A stretch of DNA of 64,000 nucleotides from Paenibacillus sp. FSL H8-0048 (GTDB lineage: Bacteria > Bacillota > Bacilli > Paenibacillales > Paenibacillaceae), in assembly GCF_038002825.1 (NCBI RefSeq), contig NZ_JBBODF010000001.1:5580001-5644000 (forward strand), in the 5' to 3' direction. Below, one piece after another: positions 9,279-18,349 of the stretch (within the stretch, counting starts at the first letter, position 1; every line of letters starts with the position of its first letter). The position numbers and the translations under genes are program-made. Below the pieces are notes generated by a model that did not search any database, was not told the DNA's origin, and worked only from the letters and a program-made list of their open reading frames with translations.

Positions 9279-9515
9279 ATGGAGAATGTAATTGTATACA
9301 CATCGACGAATTGCCCGCATTGCCGTCAGGTGAAAAGCTTCCTGAGCGATAAAGGGGTAGCGTACGAAGAACGCAACATCGAGCAGAATGAAGAGTACGC
9401 CCAGCAGGTGTGGGATATGGGCATGAGAGCCGTGCCGATTACGGTGATCGGGGATATGAAGATCGTCGGAATGAACAAGACCAAGTTCGACAAGGCTCTG
9501 GCTGCAACGGAATAA
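9279..9515 (+). CDS. glutaredoxin / NrdH-like redox protein
   Basis: A 78-residue thioredoxin-fold protein with the dithiol active site CPHC (Cys12 and Cys15) after a first beta strand, a cis-Pro loop (RAVPITVIGD) and a C-terminal helix. Small proteins of this form act as glutaredoxins or as NrdH-type reductants for ribonucleotide reductase. NrdH proteins are reduced by thioredoxin reductase rather than glutathione, so the position directly after trxB favours that role; no nrd gene is in the window to confirm it. Ribosome binding site GAGGAGG precedes the ATG. A strong terminator follows. Confidence 0.85.
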   Translation: MENVIVYTSTNCPHCRQVKSFLSDKGVAYEERNIEQNEEYAQQVWDMGMRAVPITVIGDMKIVGMNKTKFDKALAATE

Positions 9516-9536
9516 TAGCCGGCAATCCTGAAATAT

Positions 9537-9569
9537 AAAGAGCCGCTTCCCGGTGGGAGGCGGCTCTTT
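9537..9569 (+). terminator. intrinsic terminator after glutaredoxin-like gene
   Basis: AAAGAGCCGCTTCCC pairs with GGGAGGCGGCTCTTT around GGT. Confidence 0.85.
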
Positions 9570-9692
9570 GCGTACGGCGGCGGAAAAACAACATTTAAAT
9601 CTGCCCATGGGTCTGACTTGTTTTAACGAATATGAACAATCTTAAATACTGCTTCTCCACTTGCTTGCGTTGTTACTGTCTGCTTGCAGGCC

Positions 9693-9887
9693 TCAGGTAA
9701 GAGACATGAACATCTGAAAGACAGCATAAACGGCAATGCCGCTGGCGATAAGGAGGAATCCCGATTTCTTCCGCGACTGGAACAGACGCAGGACACCGAG
9801 GCTGACGAGCGGAGCAATGACGATGAGCAGCAGCAGCACCGCGATGAACATCTTCGCCGAAATATCAGACGTATCAACATAAGTCAT
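9693..9887 (-). CDS. small two-helix membrane protein, unknown
   Basis: Not recognised as a named family. The product (64 aa from the preferred start) begins MTYVDTSDISAKM and has two hydrophobic segments: one rich in Leu/Ile/Val (FIAVLLLLIVIAPLVSLGVL) and one C-terminal (GFLLIASGIAVYAVFQMFM), separated by a basic RLFQSRKKS turn. The frame runs further upstream, but GGAGAGAG lies just before ATG 9887, which decides the start. It sits alone between the glutaredoxin terminator and the convergent end of xylR. Confidence 0.55.
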   Translation of the reverse strand: MTYVDTSDISAKMFIAVLLLLIVIAPLVSLGVLRLFQSRKKSGFLLIASGIAVYAVFQMFMSLT

Positions 9888-10018
9888 GGATTCTCTCTCC
9901 ATTTCAAAAAAAGGGGTATGGTGACAAATGTCACACAAGTATCCTTATTATATAGGATAGCTACTCCCTTTAGAGCAGGAAATGCAGAAAAAAATGCGGC
10001 GATTTTACGTCAATTCGT

Positions 10019-11179
10019 CTATAGGGTCACGCGAATGTTGCCCAGGAAATGCATAACCGCTGAAAAACCCGCTCCAATCATGGTTCCCCGGCTTCCCAGC
10101 CTGGAGAAGGTGATTTCGAGCTGCTGCTTGTGGTAGGGGAGGGTACGCTCAGCTACCACCCGGCGCAGCGGCTCGCCGAGCCAAGGCTCCGCCTCCGATA
10201 AAGCGCCGCCGATAACGATCAGCTCGGGGTTGAAGCTGTTGATCAGATTGGTAACTCCGATCCCCAGATACTCGCCAATGGAGTTGAAATGGCTTAACGT
10301 ATCGGGCTGCCCCTCAAGTGCATACTTGACCAGTCCGGTCGTAGTACGGGCCGGGAGGGAGAGGCCGGGGTTATCATAGGTTTTCTCGGAGGCGTACAGC
10401 TCCCAGCAGCCCCGGCTGCCGCAGCTGCAGGGCTTGCCTTCCGCTTCAATCGTCATATGTCCTGTCTCACCGGCATAGCCGCGCGCGCCCTTGTACAGCT
10501 CTCCGCCAATAATAATCCCCGACCCGATCCCCGACCCCGCACTGATATACAGCAGATGGCGTACATCGCGGGCCGCTCCGAAGTTCAGCTCACCCTGGGC
10601 GCCTGCATTGGCCTCATTATCAATGGTGACCGGCACCGCGAAGGCGCTTTCCAGAATCGAACGCAGGTCTACCATCTCCCAGCCCAGGTTGGGCGCGAAC
10701 AGGACAACACCTTGCTCATCGACCATTCCCGGGACGCCGACACCAATGCCGACGAGCCCGTAATGAGAAGGCGGGGCCGTAGCAATCAGCTCTGAGATCA
10801 TCTGCTGCATCTGCCCGAGCACATAAGGGAAGTCGTGGGTCTCCAGCACACTGTCCCGTTCATGAAGAATGCCGCCCCCCAGGTCGCAGAGTACAGCCTT
10901 AAGCTGTTTCACCCGCAGCTCGATCCCGATCACACTTCCCGCCATTTCGTTAAAATGCAGCATCAGCGGCTTGCGCCCGCCGCTGGATTCTCCGGGTCCG
11001 GCCTCAGTAACCAGCTGCTGTCCGCATAGCTCGGCTACCAGATTGGAGACGGTGGCTTTATTAAGGCCTGTCACCCCGGATACCTTGGCCCGTGAGATAG
11101 GGGAATGCATACGGATGGTATGTAAAATAATCGATTTGTTTATTTTTTTGACCAGCGCCTGATCACCGGTAACTTTCAA
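10019..11179 (-). CDS. xylR: ROK-family xylose repressor
   Basis: Represses xylose genes until xylose binds. An N-terminal winged helix (residues about 10-75, SPISRAKVSGVTGLNKATVS) is followed by a ROK sugar-kinase-like domain with IGIGVGVPGMVD and the zinc-binding segment CSCGSRGCWE. Divergent from xylA, with a matching inverted-repeat operator between them. I chose the TTG at 11179 because GAAGGAAG lies 8 nt upstream; the frame remains open to 11200 from another TTG that lacks such a site. Length 386 aa is normal for XylR. Confidence 0.9.
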   Translation of the reverse strand: MKVTGDQALVKKINKSIILHTIRMHSPISRAKVSGVTGLNKATVSNLVAELCGQQLVTEAGPGESSGGRKPLMLHFNEMAGSVIGIELRVKQLKAVLCDLGGGILHERDSVLETHDFPYVLGQMQQMISELIATAPPSHYGLVGIGVGVPGMVDEQGVVLFAPNLGWEMVDLRSILESAFAVPVTIDNEANAGAQGELNFGAARDVRHLLYISAGSGIGSGIIIGGELYKGARGYAGETGHMTIEAEGKPCSCGSRGCWELYASEKTYDNPGLSLPARTTTGLVKYALEGQPDTLSHFNSIGEYLGIGVTNLINSFNPELIVIGGALSEAEPWLGEPLRRVVAERTLPYHKQQLEITFSRLGSRGTMIGAGFSAVMHFLGNIRVTL

Positions 11180-11198
11180 GCGGCACACTTCCTTCTGC

Positions 11199-11290
11199 AA
11201 TATAAGAATTTATAGGTTTCACACTATAACCTAACGTTCTAATTCCCGCTGAAACGTGAGCGTGAAGACGCTCTCCGCTGCGCGGGTATG
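11199..11290 (+). repeat. dispersed intergenic element, copy B (diverged tail)
   Basis: Head AATATAAGAATTTATAGGTTTCACACTATAA-like and the GCTGAAACG junction match the other copies, with identical spacing. The tail differs but still folds (GAGCGT-GAAG-ACGCTC). It begins 20 bp from the xylR start, so it lies in the xylR 5' region. Confidence 0.65.
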
Positions 11291-11442
11291 CCCCCTAGTC
11301 TAGAATGAAGAGCGCAAAAATGCAACTGCATCCATTGAATTAGGACGATCCGGATGTTACATATTTTTAAATATAAGGAACTTATAGAGGTGGGAACAGG
11401 TACCGGGATCGCTCAATACAGCGGGAAAAATAAAAATAAAAA

Positions 11443-11469
11443 AACTTTGTTTAACCAATATACAAAGTT
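11443..11469. promoter_or_regulatory. xyl operator (XylR site)
   Basis: AACTTTGT (11443-11450) and ACAAAGTT (11462-11469) are perfect inverted arms separated by 11 nt, in the intergenic region between xylR and xylA. Size and arrangement fit Bacillus-type xyl operators, which have TTTGTTT/AAACAAA-like arms. The exact promoter hexamers for xylA could not be fixed. Confidence 0.75.
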
Positions 11470-11492
11470 AAAGAGATGTGTTAAGATGATGC

Positions 11493-11506
11493 TGTAAACG
11501 CTTGCG
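11493..11506 (+). promoter_or_regulatory. cre site for CcpA
   Basis: TGTAAACGCTTGCG matches the catabolite-responsive element consensus TGWAARCGYTWNCW at 13 of 14 positions. It lies downstream of the operator and 33 bp before xylA, a position suited to blocking transcription when preferred sugars are present. Confidence 0.75.
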
Positions 11507-11538
11507 GGCGAAGCAAAATATCGAGGAGGATTTTACAA

Positions 11539-12858
11539 ATGGCTTATTTTGAAACAGTGAGCAAGATCTCTTACGAGGGAAGCCGTTCCACCAACCCTTA
11601 TGCATTCAAATTCTACAATCCTACAGAAATCGTAGCCGGCAAAACAATGGAAGAGCACCTGAAATTTGCAATGGCTTACTGGCATACATTAACAGCTGGC
11701 GGTTCCGATCCGTTCGGCGCTGAAACTGCAGTCCGCGCTTGGGACAAACTGAGCACACTGGACAAAGCTAAGGCACGTGCGGAAGCAGCATTCGAATTCA
11801 TGGAGAAGATGGACCTGCAGTACTACTGCTTCCATGATGTGGACATCGCTCCTGAAGGCGCGTCCTTGCGTGAATTCTACAGCAACATCGATACTATCGT
11901 AGACATCCTTGAACAAGGCATGAAGGCTTCCGGCAAAAAATTGCTGTGGAACACTGCCAACATGTTCACCAACCCGCGCTACATGCACGGTGCAGGTTCT
12001 ACCTGTAACGCTGACGTATTCGCACACGCTGCTGCACAAGTGAAGAAAGGTCTGGAAGTGGGTAAACGTCTGGGCGCTGACAACTATGTATTCTGGGGCG
12101 GCCGTGAAGGTTATGAAACTCTGCTCAACACCAACATGCAACTGGAGCAAGACAACATTGCCCGCCTGTTCAGCATGGCTGTTGATTATGCGAAGGAAAT
12201 CGGCTTCGACGGACAATTCCTGATCGAGCCTAAGCCGAAAGAGCCTACCAAGCACCAATATGACTTCGACGCTGCAACCTGCATCGCGTTCCTGCAGAAG
12301 TACAACCTGGATAAGCACTTCAAGCTGAACCTTGAAGCGAATCATGCTACACTGGCCGGCCACACCTTCGAGCACGAGCTGCATGTAGCCCGTATCAACG
12401 GTATGCTGGGATCACTCGATGCGAACCAGGGCGATCCATTGCTCGGCTGGGATACAGATGAATTCCCTGCAAGCATCTACGATGCTACACTGACTCTGTA
12501 TGAAGTACTGAAGAACGATGGTCTGGGCAAAGGCGGAATCAACTTTGACTCCAAAGTACGCCGTCCTTCCTTCGAGCCTGAGGATCTGTTCCTGGCACAC
12601 ATCTCCGGTATGGACGTATACGCTAAGGGCTTGAAGGTAGCTGCTAAGCTGCTGGAAGACGGCGTATTCGAGAACTTCATCGCTGAGCGTTACAGCAGCT
12701 TCAACGAAGGCGTTGGCGCTGACATCGTATCCGGCAAAGCAACACTGGCTTCGCTGGCTGACTACGCGCTGAACAACGAGAGCCCGCGTCCGAACAAATC
12801 CGGACGTCAGGAACTGCTGAGAGCTACACTTAACCAATACATCCTGACTGCTGAGTAA
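11539..12858 (+). CDS. xylA: xylose isomerase
   Basis: Converts D-xylose to D-xylulose in the cytoplasm using divalent metal. The 439-residue protein has the class II xylose isomerase signature motifs [16 protein letters not shown] and [15 protein letters not shown], the [10 protein letters not shown] active-site His region and the [11 protein letters not shown] metal-binding segment. Ribosome binding site GAGGAGG. Expression is likely controlled by the operator and cre site upstream. Codon use is noticeably more biased to preferred codons than in neighbouring genes, suggesting high expression. Followed by a strong terminator, so xylB is transcribed separately or by read-through. Confidence 0.97.
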   Translation: MAYFETVSKISYEGSRSTNPYAFKFYNPTEIVAGKTMEEHLKFAMAYWHTLTAGGSDPFGAETAVRAWDKLSTLDKAKARAEAAFEFMEKMDLQYYCFHDVDIAPEGASLREFYSNIDTIVDILEQGMKASGKKLLWNTANMFTNPRYMHGAGSTCNADVFAHAAAQVKKGLEVGKRLGADNYVFWGGREGYETLLNTNMQLEQDNIARLFSMAVDYAKEIGFDGQFLIEPKPKEPTKHQYDFDAATCIAFLQKYNLDKHFKLNLEANHATLAGHTFEHELHVARINGMLGSLDANQGDPLLGWDTDEFPASIYDATLTLYEVLKNDGLGKGGINFDSKVRRPSFEPEDLFLAHISGMDVYAKGLKVAAKLLEDGVFENFIAERYSSFNEGVGADIVSGKATLASLADYALNNESPRPNKSGRQELLRATLNQYILTAE

Positions 12859-12913
12859 GACGCTGCCGGATTTGCGGGAGTGCCCGCAGATTCATTAGAG
12901 AATACACGCAACG

Positions 12914-12953
12914 GGGGTTGCTGAAGAGAGCATTCTTCGGCAGCCCCTTTTTT
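12914..12953 (+). terminator. intrinsic terminator after xylA
   Basis: GGGGTTGCTGAAGA pairs with TCTTCGGCAGCCCC around GAGCAT, followed by TTTTTT. Confidence 0.9.
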
Positions 12954-13200
12954 AATACTGAGATGGTAGGGTTTGCTGCGAAGCAGGGCATCAGGATTGC
13001 AGAAGTGAAGTTATTCCGTAAACGCGGTAAGTATGAAGTATGGCTCAAACTGTGTGAGTGTATTTTGTGCAATAGAATGCTCTAATTTCGCTGGAAAATA
13101 GCGGAGAAGTTTCATAAGAAGAAATGCTTCATATAACTAAGCGTATGCTTACGAAGCGAGTTTTGCTTGAAGTGAATACAGGATGCGGGCCCCCGCAAAA
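12954..13200. other. xylA-xylB gap, no gene seen
   Basis: No supported ORF. AGTGTATTTTGTGCAATAGA around 13049-13070 resembles the AGTGTATTCTGTACAACTAA unit at 16561, suggesting a degenerate copy of the short repeats found near the IS1182 insertion. No clear xylB promoter was identified. Confidence 0.4.
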
Positions 13201-13217
13201 CTTTTAGGAGGATAACT

Positions 13218-14714
13218 ATGAAATATGTAATTGGTGTCGATCTGGGAACCAGCGCGGTAAAGACTGTACTGGTAGATCCTCAGGGCAAGGTGGCTTTTGA
13301 GCACTCTGAAGCGTATCCGCTCAGCAGACCCCAGCCGAACTGGAGTGAGCAGAATCCGGAGGATTGGGTGAAGGGAACCATCGCCAGTCTGAAGCGTCTG
13401 ATGGAAGTATCCGGCGCTAAGCCTGAACAGATCGACGGTATCAGCTTTTCCGGCCAGATGCACGGGCTTGTGCTCGTTGACGGCGAAGGCAAGGCGCTGC
13501 GTCCCGCCATTCTATGGAATGATACGCGTACAACTGCGGAATGCCGCAAGATTGAGAAGAAGCTCGGCAGCAAGCTGATCGATATCGCCCGGAACCGTGC
13601 GCTCGAAGGCTTCACGCTTCCGAAGATTCTGTGGGTCCAGGAGCATGAGCCGGAGGTGCTTGCGAAGGCTGAATTATTCCTGCTGCCGAAGGATTATGTG
13701 CGCTACCACCTGACAGGTGATTACGCCATGGACTACTCCGATGCAGCCGGAACTCTGCTGCTCGACGTTGGAGCGAAGCAGTGGAGTGCGGAGATTGCCG
13801 GGGCGTTCGATCTGCCGGTCTCCCTCTGCCCGAGACTCGTGGAATCCTTCGAGCAGACCGGAACCCTGCTTCCGGCAGTTGCCGAAGCCTCCGGCTTGCT
13901 GCCTACCACCAAGGTGTTCGCCGGCGGGGCAGACAATGCCTGCGGCGCACTGGGTGCCGGCATTCTGGGTGAAGGCCGGACGATGTGCAGCATCGGAACC
14001 TCCGGTGTGGTGCTGTCCTACGAGAGCAATAAGGATCTTAACCTCGAAGGCAAGGTGCATTTCTTCAACCACAGTGAGAAGGATGCCTTCTATATCATGG
14101 GTGTTACCTTGGCGGCAGGACACAGCCTGACCTGGTTCAAGGAGACCTTTGCAGCGGACAAGAGCTTTGACGAATTGCTTAAGGGTGTGAACGAAATCCC
14201 GGCCGGCAGCAGCGGGCTGCTGTTCACCCCTTACATCAGCGGGGAACGTACACCGCACCCGGATGCGAGCATCCGCGGCAGCTTTATCGGCATGGATTCC
14301 GGACATACTCTGTCCCACTTTACCCGGGCTGTGCTGGAAGGCATCACCTTCTCGCTGCGTGAATCCATCGAGATTGTGCGTGAATCCGGCAAAGAGATTA
14401 CCGAGGTTGTAGCGATCGGCGGCGGGGCCAAGAATGAAGCCTGGCTGCAGATGCAGGCGGATATCTTCGGTGCTACGATCATCAAGCTGGAGAGCGAGCA
14501 GGGTCCGGCTATGGGCGCAGCTATGCTGGCAGCCTATGGCGCAGGCTGGTTTGAATCCCTGGGTGCATGTGCGGAAGCCTTCATCCGTCCTGCAGAGACC
14601 TATACCCCTAATGCAGATCAGGCGGCGCTATATGACGGGATCTTCGCTTTGTATCAGGATGTATACGGCCAGACCCGCGAGCTGAATGAGAAGCTGGCTT
14701 CTTACCGTAAATAG
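13218..14714 (+). CDS. xylB: xylulokinase
   Basis: Phosphorylates D-xylulose to xylulose 5-phosphate for the pentose phosphate pathway. FGGY-kinase fold: N-terminal ATP loop GVDLGTSAVKTVLVD, substrate motif SGQMHGLV, WNDTRT, catalytic-Asp region GGADNACGALGAG, and C-terminal AIGGGAKNEAWLQMQADIFG. Length 498 aa is standard. The start is preceded by TAGGAGG. It completes the xylA-xylB pathway; a xylose transporter is not in the window. Confidence 0.97.
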   Translation: MKYVIGVDLGTSAVKTVLVDPQGKVAFEHSEAYPLSRPQPNWSEQNPEDWVKGTIASLKRLMEVSGAKPEQIDGISFSGQMHGLVLVDGEGKALRPAILWNDTRTTAECRKIEKKLGSKLIDIARNRALEGFTLPKILWVQEHEPEVLAKAELFLLPKDYVRYHLTGDYAMDYSDAAGTLLLDVGAKQWSAEIAGAFDLPVSLCPRLVESFEQTGTLLPAVAEASGLLPTTKVFAGGADNACGALGAGILGEGRTMCSIGTSGVVLSYESNKDLNLEGKVHFFNHSEKDAFYIMGVTLAAGHSLTWFKETFAADKSFDELLKGVNEIPAGSSGLLFTPYISGERTPHPDASIRGSFIGMDSGHTLSHFTRAVLEGITFSLRESIEIVRESGKEITEVVAIGGGAKNEAWLQMQADIFGATIIKLESEQGPAMGAAMLAAYGAGWFESLGACAEAFIRPAETYTPNADQAALYDGIFALYQDVYGQTRELNEKLASYRK

Positions 14715-14732
14715 AATATCCGCACGGAATGA

Positions 14733-14769
14733 CTGCCATCCTGTACAGGGTGGCAGCTTATTTTCTTTT
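14733..14769 (+). terminator. intrinsic terminator after xylB
   Basis: CTGCCATCC pairs with GGGTGGCAG around TGTACA, followed by the T-rich tract CTTATTTTCTTTT. Confidence 0.8.
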
Positions 14770-14770
14770 A

Positions 14771-14869
14771 AAATATAAGAATTTATATGTTTCACACGAT
14801 AATTTATCCTTCTATTTCTCGCTGAAACGGTACCGTCCTTTAAAAGGACGGCAATGCCGTTTCCACTTG
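14771..14869 (+). repeat. dispersed intergenic element, copy C
   Basis: Best-preserved copy: AAATATAAGAATTTATATG, GTTTCACAC, then GCTGAAACGGTACCGTCC, a CCGTCCTTT/AAAGGACGG hairpin and the closing arm CCGTTTCCACTTG. GAAACGG can pair either with CCGTTTC downstream or (as TGAAAC) with GTTTCA upstream. It starts immediately after the xylB terminator and ends 62 bp before the response regulator. Confidence 0.85.
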
Positions 14870-14931
14870 TATAGGTTATGGTATAAGCTTGCTGTAATTT
14901 TTGTAATAAGCTCTGTGAAGGGAGGCCCCCA

Positions 14932-16476
14932 TTGATCAAAGTACTGATTGTGGATGATGAGCCCAAGCTGAGGGAAGGGATGCGCACCTTGATTCCCTGG
15001 GAGGAAGAGGGGTATACCGTGGTGGCGACAGCGGCTAACGGTTATGAAGCGCTGGACAAATTCCGTGAGCTGAAGCCTGGACTTGTAATGGCGGATATCC
15101 GCATGCCGGGCATGACCGGACTGGAATTGATCGCTGAACTGCGTAAGGAGAATCCAGGCTGCCATGTGCTGATTCTGAGCGGCTATGCCGATTTTGAATA
15201 TGCGAAGCAGGCCATCTCCTATCATATTGACGGCTACTTGCTGAAGCCGGTGGATGAGGAGGAGCTGATCAGCTACCTGCAGGAGCTGCGGGAGAAGATC
15301 AGCCTGGAGGAACGGATCAATGAATGGCAGGCGCTGGAGCCGGCAAGAACTACCGAGGTGCTGGTGCGGGAGCTGCTGCAGTCGAAGGAAGCCGGAGAGT
15401 CGGCGGCCGAGCTGGGCCTTAAGGACAGCAGCTGCGAAGTGGTGCTGCTGGAATTGAAAGGGCTTAACAAGGGCGAGGATACCCGCGAAGATGCAGTGAA
15501 GCGGCTGATGGAGCGGCATTGGCAGGAGGAGGAGCGCGGCTTCTTCTTCACCCTTCCCCCGTACATGGGAATTCTGCTGAAGGAGCCGCTCCTGGATGAA
15601 CGTGCACGGGCAGCGCTCTGGCAGGAGCTGCACCAGCTGATCTCGAAGGAGGGGCTGGAGTTCGTGGCCGCAGCGGGCGGAGCAGCTGTCCGGCCGGAGG
15701 AGGCCGGACAGTCCTTCGCGGCTGCACGCGACCGGCTGGACGATGCCTTCTTCGGGCAGAAGAATACCCTCCTCTGCGGAATACCGGACCTGTGGGAGGA
15801 GCCTGCACAAGGCGCGGTGGAACTGGAGGAGGAGCCGGACCCCGAGCGTGATATTGAGGTGCAGCTGTTACTGGCAGTGGAGGCTGGAAGCAGCGAGGTG
15901 GCCAGGGAGCTTACGCTGCAGATTATCCGCCAGCTTGTGCTTACCCAGCGGGATGAGACTTACATCAAGGATCAGCTGCTGCGGATTGTCAGCAGTACCA
16001 TTGCCCGGCTGGAGGCGGCGAGTCCTGAGCTGCGCCCGCTGATTGCCGGACAAGCCTCGCCGATGGGCGAGGTGTACAGCAGCAGGTACCTGCATGATAC
16101 AGAGCGGCTGGTGTCGGGCTACATGGAGCAGCTCTCCCGGCTGACGGGCAGTGGAGGCGGACGCGGCGATGAGATTAAGCGGATCACGGATCTGATCCAG
16201 CGCCGGTATAAGGAGAATTTGAAGCTGGGCACACTTGCGGAAATTTTTAACTACAATAGTGCTTATTTGGGTAAAATGTTCAAGAACCAGGTGGGCGAGC
16301 ACTTCAACACGTATCTGGATAAGGTACGGATCGAGAAGGCTAAGCAGCTGCTGACCCAGGGCATGAAGGTCTATGAGGTGGCCGAGCAGGTTGGATACAT
16401 GAACTCCGACTACTTCAACGCCAAATTCCGCAAATATGTCGGCGTCTCCCCTAGCGCGTACCGTAAGGAGAACTAG
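14932..16476 (+). CDS. YesN-type response regulator with AraC DNA-binding domain
   Basis: Transcription regulator activated by a partner kinase. N-terminal receiver (IVDDEP, MADIRMPGMTG with the phospho-acceptor Asp, LSGYADF, KPVD), a middle linker of about 250 residues, and a C-terminal AraC/XylS double helix-turn-helix (YKENLKLGTLAEIFNYNSAYLG and AEQVGYMNSDYFNAKFRKYVGVSPSAYR). The start is TTG at 14932 with AAGGGAGG 6 nt upstream. The likely partner is the YesM-type kinase at 18682, but an IS1182 insertion now lies between them. Target genes are presumably the ABC importer and GH95 gene further on. Confidence 0.9.
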   Translation: MIKVLIVDDEPKLREGMRTLIPWEEEGYTVVATAANGYEALDKFRELKPGLVMADIRMPGMTGLELIAELRKENPGCHVLILSGYADFEYAKQAISYHIDGYLLKPVDEEELISYLQELREKISLEERINEWQALEPARTTEVLVRELLQSKEAGESAAELGLKDSSCEVVLLELKGLNKGEDTREDAVKRLMERHWQEEERGFFFTLPPYMGILLKEPLLDERARAALWQELHQLISKEGLEFVAAAGGAAVRPEEAGQSFAAARDRLDDAFFGQKNTLLCGIPDLWEEPAQGAVELEEEPDPERDIEVQLLLAVEAGSSEVARELTLQIIRQLVLTQRDETYIKDQLLRIVSSTIARLEAASPELRPLIAGQASPMGEVYSSRYLHDTERLVSGYMEQLSRLTGSGGGRGDEIKRITDLIQRRYKENLKLGTLAEIFNYNSAYLGKMFKNQVGEHFNTYLDKVRIEKAKQLLTQGMKVYEVAEQVGYMNSDYFNAKFRKYVGVSPSAYRKEN

Positions 16477-16569
16477 TAGACCATCAGATTTAAACAAGTG
16501 ATTTCATTCCATAAATGCGGTAAGGGATGAAGCTGTGTTCGTAGCAAAAAAACAGGGATAAGTGTATTC

Positions 16570-16680
16570 TGTACAACTAAAAATAGTAAAACGGGTGGAC
16601 TTCCTCGTCGAATTGTAGTCTGTACAACTAAATTTGCCCGGATTGGTGAAAATCCAGATATAGAGGCATTTTAATTGTAG
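16570..16680. repeat. TGTACAACTAAA repeat units, left of IS
   Basis: TGTACAACTAAA occurs at 16570-16581 and 16621-16632, the second preceded by AATTGTAG. The third unit, begun by AATTGTA at 16673, is split by the IS and continues as TACAACTAAAC at 18350. A reverse unit TTAGTTGTACA lies at 18388-18398. Spacers differ in sequence and length, so this is not a CRISPR array. Confidence 0.55.
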
Positions 16681-16684
16681 GAAA

Positions 16685-18344
16685 GAGTCAATTTCATAAT
16701 TCAGTTTACTGAAAAGCAAGATTGGTCCAAAATCTAAGGTCATATTTTTTAAAAAAATCAGGCCACTTGCTGGGAGTCTCTCAACTGCTGATTCAATTTG
16801 TCTAATGCAAACTTACTCAAATTGTACGCGAGCGTACTGAGCTGGAAATCGACACTTGCCCGGACACCCCGGTGACGTGTGCGTTTCATCCCGAAATACT
16901 CTTTGAGATAGGCAAACACACGCTCCACGGCCGTCCGCTTGTTGTACAGGGTGGTAAAACTTTCGCTACCTCTGGCGGGATAAGTGTGCAACCGCAAATC
17001 CGTTTGCATGCGAATTTTAAACACTTTTTGGCAATCGGAACCGGAAAGCTCACAGCCTTTGCATTCGCTAGGCCGGGTGTACTTCAGGGTCTCATACTTG
17101 GCATCAAAACTGTCGTAACGGTACGTATGTCCTTGAGCGCACACCGGCGTGTAATCCAGATTCATTCCTGCAGGCGGGTCTTTATGGTGAATCAGGGAAA
17201 TCGCAGGATAGGCGCCGAGCGTATGAATCAACTGGTAGATTGCCGCGCAGTCGTAGCCTTTGTCGCCCAAGATATGCTTGACCTTTAGCATCGGAAACTT
17301 TAGGAGCAGGCCTTTGAGAAGGACGACCGCCATACGCTGGTCATTCGGATTGGCCGAACTAAAGAGCCCACTGAGGATATACTGGCTGTCCGTGTCGACT
17401 AGCAGATTCGCCTTGAACCCGTAATAGCTGGTCATTCGGCCCTTCGTATTTTTCTTATCACAACGCGCAGCATGCCGGGGCAACTCGGTCAGCAGTTCAT
17501 CGTACGTGTACGGCAACATCGCTTCAATGGTTTTCTGGAACGGTCCGAGACTTTGTTCATAGGCTTCCATTTCCTCGCGCCGACGTTCCTTTTCGGCCTG
17601 GGATGGACGACCTGGCTTGCTGTACCTGGGTTTCTTCAGCGGCGCGTTCACCGCCTTCGGCTCAGGCTCTTGATGTTCGAGCTGAAGTTGTTCGGCCCCC
17701 GGAGCTTCGCCTTTCTTTTGCTCCCGGCGAGCCGCACGACGCTTGGAGGCTGATTCGCTAAATTGGCAATCCCATGCCTCAACCATCGAGGAATCCACAG
17801 CCAGATGGGTGCCGCTCACAAAACCTTCTTCTAGGGCAGAGGTGACTAGGCGATCCTGAAGTTGTTCCAGCATTCCCGTTTGCGCTAGGGCGTGAATCAA
17901 ACGAGAATAGGAGGCCTGACTGGGAATATTGTCCGAGCCCGTAAACCGGCACTGGACTCGAAATTCGTGGCTATGATTCAATCGCCGGACCAAGGCAGAG
18001 ACAAACTCGATGTTCTCCATTTTGGCAATCAGCAGCGAGTAGATCATGGCAGGTACGTTTAGTTTTTCAGGCCGTCCACGGTGGCTCTTTTTCCGCAGTG
18101 CGAACAGAACTGGAGCTAAATGTAAGTGTTCAAAGATTTGGCTATATTTATCTTCCGGAGCCATCTGGAGCAATTCCTCAAAGGAAAACAGTTCTTCTTG
18201 TCGAATAGAATAGATAGGGATTACCTCTTTTCTTCTCGGGTGTTGGTTTCGTCACCTATAACTTCGAGAATTTGGGGAGGTACTCCTTTTTCTATGCTCA
18301 AAAAAACCAGGTATAGCAAGGGTTTTGAATTATGAAATTGTCTC
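16685..18344 (-). mobile_element. IS1182-type insertion sequence
   Basis: The 1660-bp element has terminal inverted repeats GAGTCAATTTCATAATTCA at the left and the inverse of GAGACAATTTCATAATTCA at the right (15 bp perfectly shared, CAATTTCATAATTCA). Both ends are flanked by GGAAA (16680-16684 and 18345-18349), a 5-bp target duplication. Rejoining the flanks gives TTGTAGGAAATACAA, so the target was a small palindrome. One transposase gene on the minus strand fills it. Intact ends and matching duplications indicate a fairly recent insertion. Confidence 0.85.
16758..18164 (-). CDS. IS1182-family DDE transposase
   Basis: Moves the surrounding IS. N-terminal DUF772-like region (residues about 25-130, RGRPEKLNVPAMIYSLLIAK and SYSRLIHALAQTG), a first acidic motif HLAVDSSMVEAWD, a charged Lys/Arg/Glu-rich insertion, then the DDE core with ILGDKGYDCAAIYQ and a C-terminal YNKRTAVERVFAYLKEYFG carrying the glutamate. 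CXXC-type cysteines occur near the end of the core (ECKGCELSGSDC). The frame opens upstream through TTG 18173, but GAGGA is well spaced for ATG 18164, giving 468 aa. No internal stop or frameshift is seen. Confidence 0.88.
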   Translation of the reverse strand: MAPEDKYSQIFEHLHLAPVLFALRKKSHRGRPEKLNVPAMIYSLLIAKMENIEFVSALVRRLNHSHEFRVQCRFTGSDNIPSQASYSRLIHALAQTGMLEQLQDRLVTSALEEGFVSGTHLAVDSSMVEAWDCQFSESASKRRAARREQKKGEAPGAEQLQLEHQEPEPKAVNAPLKKPRYSKPGRPSQAEKERRREEMEAYEQSLGPFQKTIEAMLPYTYDELLTELPRHAARCDKKNTKGRMTSYYGFKANLLVDTDSQYILSGLFSSANPNDQRMAVVLLKGLLLKFPMLKVKHILGDKGYDCAAIYQLIHTLGAYPAISLIHHKDPPAGMNLDYTPVCAQGHTYRYDSFDAKYETLKYTRPSECKGCELSGSDCQKVFKIRMQTDLRLHTYPARGSESFTTLYNKRTAVERVFAYLKEYFGMKRTRHRGVRASVDFQLSTLAYNLSKFALDKLNQQLRDSQQVA

Positions 18345-18349
18345 GGAAA

